A stretch of DNA of 57,201 nt from Bacteroidales bacterium (GTDB taxonomy: Bacteria > Bacteroidota > Bacteroidia > Bacteroidales > Marinilabiliaceae), in the NCBI GenBank assembly GCA_022768325.1, contig JALEMI010000060.1, positions 1 to 57,201 of the forward strand. Direction: 5' to 3'. A program made the translations under genes and the position numbers. Position 1 is the stretch's first letter. The number at the start of each line of letters is the position of its first letter. The notes under the pieces were generated by a model. It was not told the DNA's origin. It saw only the letters and a list, made by a program, of their open reading frames with translations, and made no database searches. Below are positions 43,988-52,198 of the stretch, piece after piece.

Positions 43988-44758
43988 TCAGAGGGACTTC
44001 AGGAATCCCTCATAATGCAGTTGCAATAAGTCTCGGTCCGGTGAGAATTTCTCCGGCAGGCGTATCGTCTGCCCGTTTATTGATTGGACGTAGGTGCGGA
44101 ACGTTTCGTCGGCAATCTCTTCCAACAGCTTTTCCGATACTTCTATTGCGTAATCGGGGGTCACTGTTATCAGGTGTCCGTCGTATGCTCTGTGAAAAAA
44201 GGGATTGAGGCACAGCCCGTTTTGAGGATTTGTCCTGTTCTTTACGTCGTCTTTCCAGCTCGAGATGTGGCAAGCCTCTACGAGTTGCGGAATTCTCACC
44301 CCCGATATGCAGCAGGTGCTGTCGTATGACGATAAGACGGCGTTGCGGAAGAAAGATTGATTTACACGTTGCCTCATCATCGCGACCCTCTCTTTCCCCT
44401 CGGGTAAGCCCGATGTGTCGATGTCTGTCGAGTCCTCCACCGTTGTGTGGGCGTATTTGGCAATAAGGCACTCGCTTTCGTAGGCGAATTTCTCTGGGTT
44501 GGCGTAGAATTCTTCCCATACCTCCCCCTCAATCTTTGAGCCGTGAGACAGGCCCGTAACGCCCCTGTTCTTTAGTTTCGGGTCCCAACGGCCAATATTG
44601 CCAATCTTCATGTTGAGGGCGCTGGGGCTTCTGCCTATTATTTCGGCGTATCTGATAATCAGGGGGTGATTCTTGTTGCTCTCTTTAAACGCTATTTTGC
44701 AGTACGCGTTAAAGGCAATTATCGTCTCTTCACGCGTCCAATTGCTATTCTTCACCAT
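43988..44758 (-). CDS. HNH endonuclease (HNH_2-type)
   Basis: 256 residues from the ATG at 44758 (MVKNSNWTREETIIAFNAYC); the frame stays open to 44896 but the extra 46 residues look noncoding. The N-terminal ~60 residues are a helical DNA-binding-like region (RSPSALNMKIGNIGRWDP). The HNH core is at ~residues 145-200: CCISGVRIPQLVEACHISSW, NPQNGLCLNPFFHRAYDGHL, with the usual His, Asn and His present. Such proteins appear as solitary restriction-type or defence nucleases; no methylase partner is adjacent. It is a single minus-strand gene between the GH43 terminator and divergent rnr. The fold is confident; the target is unknown. Confidence 0.88.
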   Translation of the reverse strand: MVKNSNWTREETIIAFNAYCKIAFKESNKNHPLIIRYAEIIGRSPSALNMKIGNIGRWDPKLKNRGVTGLSHGSKIEGEVWEEFYANPEKFAYESECLIAKYAHTTVEDSTDIDTSGLPEGKERVAMMRQRVNQSFFRNAVLSSYDSTCCISGVRIPQLVEACHISSWKDDVKNRTNPQNGLCLNPFFHRAYDGHLITVTPDYAIEVSEKLLEEIADETFRTYVQSINGQTIRLPEKFSPDRDLLQLHYEGFLKSL

Positions 44759-44889
44759 TCTCTTCCTATCATATTTTTTCAAGCCGCTTTCCGCTCGCCC
44801 CAAAAATACGCTTTTCTCGCGCCTCGCGCCTACATATTCCACGCAAAAAGAGCTATATTCACACTCGATAAAAAAGATTACGAGAGACA

Positions 44890-47319
44890 ATGGCAAGAAG
44901 AAAGCAATCTGAGGAGCAGCACTTCGAAAACCTGAGGCAAAGAATCATCAAGTTCTTCCAGGAGGCCGGAAGTGACGCCTTCAACTATAAACAAGTGACC
45001 GAAGGCATCGGTCGCAAGAGCAAGAAAGACCGCGAGGAGGTCCAAGACCAGCTTTACGTCCTGACCCAGATGGGGCAACTCAACGAGGTCGCCATGGGCC
45101 GTTTCGCCCTCCCCCTCTCAAGCCGCGGTGGACGCGTCGTCGTCGGCACTGTCGACATGACTTCCAGCGGCGCAGCCTATATCGTGCCCGACGACCGCGA
45201 CGCCGAACCCGACGACATCTTTGTCGACAAGAAACGTACCAACACAGCCATGCAGGGAGACCGTGTCGAGGTGGCCATTCTCCGCCACAACCACGGCCAT
45301 AAGCCCGACGGCGAGATTATCAACATCCTCCAGCGCAAGAGGGAGACGTTTGTCGGCATTGTCGACGTGACGTCCAACGCCGCTTTCCTCGTTTGCAACC
45401 CCAAACAGACGGGTGGTCACGACATCTATATCCCCCTCTCTGCCCTCAATGGCGCGCAGAAAGGCCAAAAGGCCATCGCCAAGGTGACCCGCTGGCCCGA
45501 GAATGGCAAGAACCCCGAGGGCGAGATTGTCACCGTCCTCGGCAACATGGGCGACAACCAGACCGAGATGCACGCCATTCTCGCCGAGTACGGTCTCCCA
45601 TACTCCTACCCCTCGGAGGTGGCCTCCGAAGCCGATGCCATTGAGCCGGGCATCACGCCCGCCGAGGTGGCCAAGCGTATCGATATGCGTGGCGTCACGA
45701 CTTTCACCATCGACCCCGCCGATGCCAAGGACTTCGACGATGCCCTCTCTCTCCGTAAGCTCGATAATGGCAATTGGGAGGTCGGCATCCACATTGCCGA
45801 TGTCACGCACTATGTCACCCCCGGGACAATCATCGACCAGGAGGGCTACGACCGCGCCACGTCGGTCTACCTCGTGGATCGTGTCGTGCCTATGCTCCCC
45901 GAGCGTCTCTCAAACTTCCTCTGCTCGCTCCGTCCCGATGAGGAGAAGCTCACGTTCTCCGTCATTGCCGAGCTTAACGACGATGCCGAGGTTGTCGGTA
46001 CCAAGATCTCAAAGACAGTCATCAAGAGCAACCGCCGTTTCACCTACGAGGAGGCGCAGGCCATAATTGAGGGCGGCGAGGGCGACTATAAGGAGGAGGT
46101 CCTCAAACTCAATGAGTTGGCGCAAAAGATGCGAGCCCGCCGTTTTGAGCATGGCTCGGTCAAGTTCGAGCGTGTAGAGCCCCGTTTCACGATTGATGAG
46201 AACGGCCGCCCACTCAGCGTCTATTTCAAGGAGGCCAAGGAGAGCAATATGCTCGTCGAGGAGTTCATGCTTCTCGCCAATAGGCGTGTGGCTGAGTTCG
46301 TCGGAAAGAACGAGGTCGGCGCAGCGGGTGGCAAACGTTCGCCCAAGACTTTCGTCTATCGTGTCCACGACCAGCCGTCCGAAGAGCGTTACGCCAAGTT
46401 TGCCACCTTCATCCGCCGCTTCGGCTATGAGGCCACCCCCAAGAAGGGTGAGTCTATCAGCAACGCCGTAAACCGCGTTCTCGGCGAGGTCAAGGGAAAG
46501 GGTGAGCAGGAGCTTGTTGAGGTTCTCGCACTCCGCACTATGGCCAAGGCCGCATACACCACCAACAATATCGGCCACTACGGCCTCGCCTTCGAGTACT
46601 ATACCCACTTCACAAGCCCCATCCGACGCTATCCCGACATGATGGTCCACCGCCTCCTCTTCAGCTACATGAACGGGGGCAATAGCGCCAATGCCGATGC
46701 CTACGAGGACAAGTGCAAGCACTGCTCCGAGCGCGAGGTGCTTGCCGCCGAGGCTGAGCGCGATTCCATCAAGTACAAGCAGTGCGAGTTCCTCCTCGAA
46801 CGCCTTGGCGAGGAGTTCGACGCCCACATCTCGGGTGTCACCGAGTGGGGCCTCTATGCCGAGATTAACGAGAATATGTGCGAAGGCATGGTCTCAGTCC
46901 GCGACATGGACGACGATATGTACACCTTCGACGAGGAGAGCTACAGCCTCGTGGGCAAGAACACGGGCAAGCGTTACCGCCTCGGCGACCAAATCCGGGT
47001 ACGTATTGCCAACGCCAATCTGGAGAAGAAGCAAATAGACATGGCCATTGCCGGCTCGCCTCTTACGAGCATCGAGATTCAAAACCAGAAGGTCCTCGCC
47101 GCCGGCGGCAATCTCCTCAAGATTCAGCAGCAAGCCGCCCTCAGCCACGCCGATGCCGCGCCCAAGAAGGCGGCCTCTATTGGCGGACGTGGAGGGAAGA
47201 GCGGTCATGGGCGCGGTCGTCGAGATAGTGGTGGAATCCCGCCCAAGAGTGTCCTCGACCGCCGCAAGGCCAAGGGGCGCGACGGCTCAAAGAAAAAAGG
47301 CGGCCGTAAGAAGAAATAG
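44890..47319 (+). CDS. rnr: Ribonuclease R
   Basis: 809 residues. Domain order: N-terminal helix-turn-helix (~10-75), two cold-shock OB domains (~85-230), catalytic RNB domain with the metal site TIDPADAKDFDDALS (~residue 275-290) and HFTSPIRRYPDMMVHRLL, an S1 domain (FDAHISGVTEWGLYAEINEN, ~640-725), and a Lys/Arg/Gly-rich tail of ~70 residues. It is a processive 3'-5' exoribonuclease that degrades structured RNA, mRNA and rRNA fragments. It stands alone; a near-consensus -7 box TATATTCA is at 44854-44861, and a strong hairpin terminator follows. Confidence 0.97.
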   Translation: MARRKQSEEQHFENLRQRIIKFFQEAGSDAFNYKQVTEGIGRKSKKDREEVQDQLYVLTQMGQLNEVAMGRFALPLSSRGGRVVVGTVDMTSSGAAYIVPDDRDAEPDDIFVDKKRTNTAMQGDRVEVAILRHNHGHKPDGEIINILQRKRETFVGIVDVTSNAAFLVCNPKQTGGHDIYIPLSALNGAQKGQKAIAKVTRWPENGKNPEGEIVTVLGNMGDNQTEMHAILAEYGLPYSYPSEVASEADAIEPGITPAEVAKRIDMRGVTTFTIDPADAKDFDDALSLRKLDNGNWEVGIHIADVTHYVTPGTIIDQEGYDRATSVYLVDRVVPMLPERLSNFLCSLRPDEEKLTFSVIAELNDDAEVVGTKISKTVIKSNRRFTYEEAQAIIEGGEGDYKEEVLKLNELAQKMRARRFEHGSVKFERVEPRFTIDENGRPLSVYFKEAKESNMLVEEFMLLANRRVAEFVGKNEVGAAGGKRSPKTFVYRVHDQPSEERYAKFATFIRRFGYEATPKKGESISNAVNRVLGEVKGKGEQELVEVLALRTMAKAAYTTNNIGHYGLAFEYYTHFTSPIRRYPDMMVHRLLFSYMNGGNSANADAYEDKCKHCSEREVLAAEAERDSIKYKQCEFLLERLGEEFDAHISGVTEWGLYAEINENMCEGMVSVRDMDDDMYTFDEESYSLVGKNTGKRYRLGDQIRVRIANANLEKKQIDMAIAGSPLTSIEIQNQKVLAAGGNLLKIQQQAALSHADAAPKKAASIGGRGGKSGHGRGRRDSGGIPPKSVLDRRKAKGRDGSKKKGGRKKK

Positions 47320-47383
47320 TTTCCGCTGTTTTAACGCCTTTCAAACGCCCTTCAAACACCGTTTGAACGCCACTAAAAACATC

Positions 47384-47421
47384 AAGCCCTCGGGAAAGTC
47401 AGACCTTCCCGAGGGCTTTTT
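47384..47421 (+). terminator. Terminator between rnr and cysK (convergent)
   Basis: A perfect 13-bp stem (47384-47396 with 47406-47418) ends in TTTTT on the plus strand; the reverse reading gives a usable hairpin for cysK. A smaller palindrome TTCAAAC-ACC-GTTTGAA (47351-47367) lies just upstream. Confidence 0.9.
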
Positions 47422-47460
47422 CAGTCGCTGCGCCAAATTTCTGCGACTATCTTCAGAGTT

Positions 47461-48408
47461 TTAGAGTGGATATTCGTTGAAAGCGTAGAGGACCGTGGAG
47501 AGGTAACGCTCGCCAGTGTCGGGCAACAAGACTACGATGTTCTTGCCCTTGTTCTCGGGGCGCAATGCGAGTTGGGTTGCGGCAAATGCGGCTGCGCCGG
47601 CGGAGATGCCTACCAGCAGACCCTCTTTCTTAGACAGCTCACGGCTCGTGCGGATGGCGTCGTCGTTCTCTACGGTCACGATTTCGTCTACAATCTCGCG
47701 GTCGAAGGTCTTAGGCACGAAGCCTGCGCCAATGCCCTGAATCTTGTGAGGGCCGCTCTTGCCGCCAGAGAGTACGGGCGACGATGCCGGCTCTACGGCT
47801 ACGACCTTGATGTTGGGGTTGTGGGCTTTGAGGCCGCGACCAACGCCACTCACCGTGCCGCCAGTGCCTACGCCGGCCACGAAGATGTCCACCTTGCCTT
47901 CCGTGTCGCGCCAAATCTCTTCCGACGTCGTCTTGATGTGTGCCGCTGGGTTGGCGGGGTTCTCAAACTGCTGGGGGATGAATGAGCCGGGGTTCTCGTC
48001 GCGGATCTTCTCTGCGGCGGCAATTGCGCCCTTCATGCCCTCTGCGCCTGGGGTGAGCACAAGCTCCGCGCCAAGTGCCTTCAGCAGGTTACGACGCTCA
48101 ACGCTCATGGTCTCCGGCATCGTCAAGATGAGCTTATAGCCCTTCACGGCCGACACGAATGCCAAGCCCACGCCCGTGTTGCCCGATGTAGGCTCCACGA
48201 TCAGGGCTCCTGGCTTAAGGAGGCCCTTTGCCTCGGCGTCCTCAATCATTGCGAAGGCAATGCGGTCCTTGACGCTGCCGAGGGGGTTGAAGTATTCGAG
48301 TTTGGCTATCACGTTCGCTGCGACACCTTTGCTCTTGCCGTAGCTGTTGAGTTGGAGGAGGGGGGTGTTACCGATAAGGTCGGTCAGCTTTTGCGCAATC
48401 TTTGTCAT
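47461..48408 (-). CDS. cysK: Cysteine synthase A (O-acetylserine sulfhydrylase)
   Basis: 315 residues, normal length. The PLP lysine lies in [12 protein letters not shown], the substrate loop is [13 protein letters not shown], the glycine-rich phosphate site is [16 protein letters not shown], and the C-terminal [11 protein letters not shown] matches the family. It makes cysteine from O-acetylserine and sulfide in the cytoplasm. It is transcribed alone from its own promoter (-7 box 48480-48473) and converges on rnr. Nothing unusual is seen. Confidence 0.97.
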   Translation of the reverse strand: MTKIAQKLTDLIGNTPLLQLNSYGKSKGVAANVIAKLEYFNPLGSVKDRIAFAMIEDAEAKGLLKPGALIVEPTSGNTGVGLAFVSAVKGYKLILTMPETMSVERRNLLKALGAELVLTPGAEGMKGAIAAAEKIRDENPGSFIPQQFENPANPAAHIKTTSEEIWRDTEGKVDIFVAGVGTGGTVSGVGRGLKAHNPNIKVVAVEPASSPVLSGGKSGPHKIQGIGAGFVPKTFDREIVDEIVTVENDDAIRTSRELSKKEGLLVGISAGAAAFAATQLALRPENKGKNIVVLLPDTGERYLSTVLYAFNEYPL

Positions 48409-48472
48409 GGTATCTGTGTTTTTTTACTTGTTCTTGTTTCCGGTGAGGTTCTCTTCCCTCATCTTGTTGTTG

Positions 48473-48480
48473 CAAATATA
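48473..48480 (-). promoter_or_regulatory. Promoter (-7 box) of cysK
   Basis: TATATTTG on the minus strand exactly matches TAnnTTTG, about 65 bp upstream of the cysK ATG. The rest of 48409-48641 has no gene; a weak GGGGC/GCGCCCC pairing at its right end may serve as terminator for the GH13 gene. Confidence 0.5.
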
Positions 48481-48641
48481 TCGGTCTCTTGCTTTCTGTC
48501 CTAATATTTGCCGTTGCTTTGGGTTATTATTCCATTTCTAAAATTCTCACAGAATATTTCTACTGTTTCATACCCTCGAAACTGCGCTTTGTAGAATGTT
48601 CAATCAGTCCGCGTTGCCCTCTGTCGGGGCGCATTCTTGCC

Positions 48642-50483
48642 TCATGCCCCAATCTCTATCACTCTTGCTTTGCGGGCGTCAATCTTTATACGCGTCACTC
48701 TGCGATACTTTTTGCCCGTCAGTATGTCAACGCCCGAGAGCGTCTCGCCCGTCAGCTCCGCAAATTTCTCAATGTTCAGCGTCACGTTCTTTTGGCTCAT
48801 GTTGAGTATGGTCATAATGGTCTCGCCGTCCGCAATGCGGAAGTAGACGTATACGTTGTCGGTCGGCAAGAAGTGGATCAGCCGCCCGTGCGCAATTGCT
48901 TTGCTCTTTTTGCGCAGCTCCGCCAGTTTGCCCATTAGGCGGAATGTCTCCCTGCGTTCCGCGTCACGCCCTTTCAGCTGCGTGTCGTCGTTCGATGTCG
49001 CCACTCCAAACCAATCCTCTTTGTCCGTCGCCCATCCTCCTGGGAAGTCGCGGCGTATCTCGGCGTGTCCGCGGTCCGAGTCTCCGTCCATCAGCACTTC
49101 CGTGCCGTAGAGTATCTGCGGTATTCCGCGTGTCGTCATCAGGAACGTCAGAGCCAGGTGCAGTGCGCCAATGTCGCCGCCAAGGCGTGTCAAGAGCCGC
49201 CCTGTGTCATGATTGTCGCCAAATATCATCAGCGCGTTGGGGTCGGCGTAAGCCCTGTCGTTGGCAATTACGTCGTAGAGCCGCAAAGCCCCAGCCCCAT
49301 AACTGAATCCCTCGGTGAAGGCGCGGCACATGGCCTCCTGAAGCGGAAAGTCCATCAGCAAGGGGACATCCCCTTGCCATGCGGCGGTAAGTGTCGTGCT
49401 GCCCACCCACGTCTCGCCCACAATCCCGAGGTCGGGATATTCGCGCAGCAGGCGTTTCACCCACCATCGCGTCCCTTCCGCGTCGGCGTAGGGGAACGTG
49501 TCGACGCGTATGCCCGCAAGGCTTGCCGTCTCAACCCACCATATCGCCGCTTCGGCCATGTATGTCCGGACGAGAGGGTCCGCCATATTGAGGTCCGCCA
49601 TGCTCACGTCAAACCAACCCTCTACTGTCCTTCGGCGGTCATATTCCGAGGCGTGGATGTCCACAGCCACGCCGGGGCGGTAGTTGGTCGGCTCGGGCTT
49701 CCAGTCCCAGCTGTTGAACCACAGCGAACTCGGGGCGTCGGTAAGCCACGTGTGGCGCGTGCCGCAGTGGTTTACCACGATGTCCATGATGAGCTTTATT
49801 CCCCATTGCGCCAGGCTGGCACTGAGCATCTTATAGTCCGCCAACGTCCCGAGGCGCGGGTCAATGGCGTAATAGTCTGTCGTGGCGTAGCCGTGATAGC
49901 TCTGCTCGTCTTGGTCAGAGGTGAAGACGGGCGTAAGCCACAGGACCGTGGCTCCCATCTTATGGAGATAGTCGGCGTGAGCCGCCGTGCCGCGCAGGTT
50001 GCCGCCATGCCGCCCGTAAGGTTTCCGGCGGTCAATCTTTTCACGCGTCGTCACAGCCGGGGGCGTTGTGTCCGCATGGGCAAAGCGGTCGGCCATGGCC
50101 AGGTATATGGTGTCATGCCCAGAGAGTCCGCGAGGCACGACGGCAGGCCGCCGTCTCATAAGCTCGTATGGGTGACTTGCCACGGCGTTCCCGCCTCGCG
50201 TCAGGACGATGTCAAAAAAAACAGGCTCCGCCTCAGGCCCAATGGCAATGTCTACAAAGAGGTAGTTTGCGCTGTCCGTGGTGTGGCTTCCTACGATGTT
50301 CACGCCTTTGGCCTTAATCTGCGGGCGTGTCAGTCCGGCGTTGTGTCCGTGGATGGTCAGCGTCACGACGGGCTCCGCCATGCCGACCCACCAGTTGAGC
50401 GGCTCGACGCTTTTAATCTGTACGGTGTCGTCATCGTTGGCCTTGATGACTACGGGACGGGGATATTCTGGCTTTTTTCTCAC
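48642..50483 (-). CDS. GH13 alpha-amylase family enzyme (cyclomaltodextrinase/neopullulanase-like)
   Basis: 613 residues with a GTG start at 50483 (an in-frame stop lies 12 bp upstream, so no longer form exists). The N-terminal beta domain (SVEPLNWWVGM, ~residues 23-120) is that of cyclomaltodextrinase/neopullulanase enzymes such as SusA. The GH13 barrel has the nucleophile Asp in GIRVDTFPY, the acid Glu in GIVGETWVG and the third Asp in GDNHDTGR, and ends with a beta domain. It hydrolyses alpha-1,4 (and perhaps alpha-1,6) linkages in maltodextrins. Unlike SusA it has no signal peptide, so it is predicted cytoplasmic, although the genes upstream in the same run encode exported proteins. Confidence 0.93.
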   Translation of the reverse strand: MRKKPEYPRPVVIKANDDDTVQIKSVEPLNWWVGMAEPVVTLTIHGHNAGLTRPQIKAKGVNIVGSHTTDSANYLFVDIAIGPEAEPVFFDIVLTRGGNAVASHPYELMRRRPAVVPRGLSGHDTIYLAMADRFAHADTTPPAVTTREKIDRRKPYGRHGGNLRGTAAHADYLHKMGATVLWLTPVFTSDQDEQSYHGYATTDYYAIDPRLGTLADYKMLSASLAQWGIKLIMDIVVNHCGTRHTWLTDAPSSLWFNSWDWKPEPTNYRPGVAVDIHASEYDRRRTVEGWFDVSMADLNMADPLVRTYMAEAAIWWVETASLAGIRVDTFPYADAEGTRWWVKRLLREYPDLGIVGETWVGSTTLTAAWQGDVPLLMDFPLQEAMCRAFTEGFSYGAGALRLYDVIANDRAYADPNALMIFGDNHDTGRLLTRLGGDIGALHLALTFLMTTRGIPQILYGTEVLMDGDSDRGHAEIRRDFPGGWATDKEDWFGVATSNDDTQLKGRDAERRETFRLMGKLAELRKKSKAIAHGRLIHFLPTDNVYVYFRIADGETIMTILNMSQKNVTLNIEKFAELTGETLSGVDILTGKKYRRVTRIKIDARKARVIEIGA

Positions 50484-50525
50484 GGTGGCTGCGTCTTAAG
50501 TTGTGGGGATTGTGTGGGGGCTGAG

Positions 50526-51335
50526 TCAGAGGATGCGGACGGTCATCTTCACGTCCTTCAGGGGGCGGGAGTTCGCGTCCACTTTCATGTTGTTTATCTT
50601 GACGAGAACGTCAAGCCCCTCCGTAATCTCGCCAAAAACCGTGTATTCATTGTCAAGCTGAGGGGCGCCGCCTATGGTGGTGTAGTCTGCGCGCTGCTCG
50701 TCGGTAATCTTCTTGTATTTCGATACTCGGTATTCCATCTCTATCTGGTCGCGAATCTCGCGCATCCTGGCCTTATATGCCTTAGGGTCAGTCTCTTTCA
50801 GGGCTTCCAGCTCGGCTTTGTAGGGCGTGTAGTACTGCTTTTTCAGCGCGTTGCGGATGGGGATGTTTATGCTCTGCTCATATTTGGTCAGGAACTCGTC
50901 GGTATATACGCGCCCGCGGACAATGTAGAATTGCGACACGTCCGATGTCTTGAACACGTTGACTTTGTCGGGCTGACGCGGGGCGCACAATGCGCCATAC
51001 TTGTGGTAACACTTGGGCGTAAATTCCGAATCGATATTCACGGCCTCGTCGCCATAGCCAATGTGCTGACCCGGGCGGGCGTTGCGGCTGTCCGACGAGC
51101 CGCCCTGAATCACGAAGTCTTTCACGACGCGGTAGAAGAGCGTCCCGTCAAAGTGTTTCTCTTTGACCAACTTGACAAAGGCGTCCCTGTGTCCGGGGGT
51201 GTCGTCATAGAGGAATCCGCGCATCGTGCCCATGTTCGTCACAATCTCAAAACGAACCGTCTGAGCCGCGCTCTCCCAGTTTATGCTTGCCAACAGGGTA
51301 ATGGCTATGGCAATGCATATCTTTCTGATTCCCAT
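50526..51335 (-). CDS. Exported cyclophilin-type peptidyl-prolyl isomerase
   Basis: 269 residues with signal peptide MGIRKICIAIAITLLASINW. Cyclophilin blocks are visible: VTNMGTMRGFLYDDTPGHRD, LFYRVVKDFVIQGG (the F-x-R-v active-site region), VSQFYIVRG and NEYTVFGEITEGLDVL. A Lys/Tyr/Glu-rich helical insertion (~residues 148-215) splits the domain, as in Bacteroidota periplasmic cyclophilins. It speeds prolyl isomerisation of exported proteins. It overlaps functionally with the adjacent paralog (4-bp gap) and lies in the same run as the T9SS protease. Confidence 0.93.
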   Translation of the reverse strand: MGIRKICIAIAITLLASINWESAAQTVRFEIVTNMGTMRGFLYDDTPGHRDAFVKLVKEKHFDGTLFYRVVKDFVIQGGSSDSRNARPGQHIGYGDEAVNIDSEFTPKCYHKYGALCAPRQPDKVNVFKTSDVSQFYIVRGRVYTDEFLTKYEQSINIPIRNALKKQYYTPYKAELEALKETDPKAYKARMREIRDQIEMEYRVSKYKKITDEQRADYTTIGGAPQLDNEYTVFGEITEGLDVLVKINNMKVDANSRPLKDVKMTVRIL

Positions 51336-51339
51336 GGCT

Positions 51340-52179
51340 TTACTCCTTAATTTCGCGGATTACCATCCATGTGTCGCGCCCAGGGCGCATCCGTGGCGGA
51401 ATCACGGCAAGCGAGGCAATGGAGTCTATTATGTCGAGGCCCTCATACACTTCGCCAAAGACGGTGTACTCCATGTCAAGATGCGGCACTCCGCCAAACT
51501 CGCGATATACGGACTTCACGTCCTCGGGAATTGTCATCATTAGGCCGCGCTCATGCCCCAGCTCTTCCACTTTCTCAACAATTCGGAATTGCATTTCGCT
51601 CAGAGCATCGGCGTCGCCCTTGTCTTGAAGCATTTGGAGCGAGTCGGTGTAAAACTTCATGATCTCCTTATATATCTGCGAGCGAACTTTGTTGTTGTGG
51701 ATTGTCTCATATTCGCCCAGCTCATGCTCTCTCTGCAATCGACCTTGTACAATGTAGAACTGGCTTCCGCTGCTCTTGCGCTCGGGGTTGACGCTGTCCG
51801 GCTCGCGGGCTGCGGCCAGTGCGCCGCGCTTGTGGAAGTGGGCGGGATATACAATTTCGGCGGGGATGTCGGGGCCAATGCTGTTGTTGCCTATCTCCGT
51901 GTCCCTGTTGGCGTGGCGCGAGACGGGGTCGCCACCCTGAATCATGAAGCTGCGTATCACGCGGTGGAACAGTAGGGAGTCATATTCCCCGGCGCGCACG
52001 AGTTTCATGAAGTTGTCGCGGTGCAGTGGCGTGTCGTCATACAGGCGGGCCTTCATTGAGCCGAATGGGGTCACTATCTCCACCTTATAGTTTTTCACGT
52101 CTTCGCCGCCGCTACATCCTGCGACGGTGAGGGCTGTGCCAATGGCTGCGGCAATGGCCGTCAGCAGTCTCTTTTTCAT
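51340..52179 (-). CDS. Cyclophilin-type peptidyl-prolyl isomerase lipoprotein
   Basis: 279 residues; the lipoprotein signal ends LTVAGCS. It is a tandem paralog of the next gene: TPFGSMKARLYDDTPLHRD, LFHRVIRSFMIQGGDP, SGSQFYIVQGR and MEYTVFGEVYEGLDII. A helical insertion (~150-225) again interrupts the cyclophilin fold. It acts on envelope proteins from the periplasmic face of a membrane. The gene lies 19 bp after the T9SS serine protease and 4 bp before the soluble paralog, so the three are very likely co-transcribed. Confidence 0.93.
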   Translation of the reverse strand: MKKRLLTAIAAAIGTALTVAGCSGGEDVKNYKVEIVTPFGSMKARLYDDTPLHRDNFMKLVRAGEYDSLLFHRVIRSFMIQGGDPVSRHANRDTEIGNNSIGPDIPAEIVYPAHFHKRGALAAAREPDSVNPERKSSGSQFYIVQGRLQREHELGEYETIHNNKVRSQIYKEIMKFYTDSLQMLQDKGDADALSEMQFRIVEKVEELGHERGLMMTIPEDVKSVYREFGGVPHLDMEYTVFGEVYEGLDIIDSIASLAVIPPRMRPGRDTWMVIREIKE

Positions 52180-52198
52180 AAGCCTATGTGTTTGGATG

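Noticed and set aside
43988-44758. Restriction-modification system
   Set aside because: Only a solitary HNH nuclease is present, with no methyltransferase or specificity gene beside it.
49065-51350. 761-codon plus-strand open frame over the GH13 and cyclophilin genes
   Set aside because: It is antisense to three clearly recognisable genes; GC-rich third positions remove stops on the opposite strand, and the translation resembles no family.
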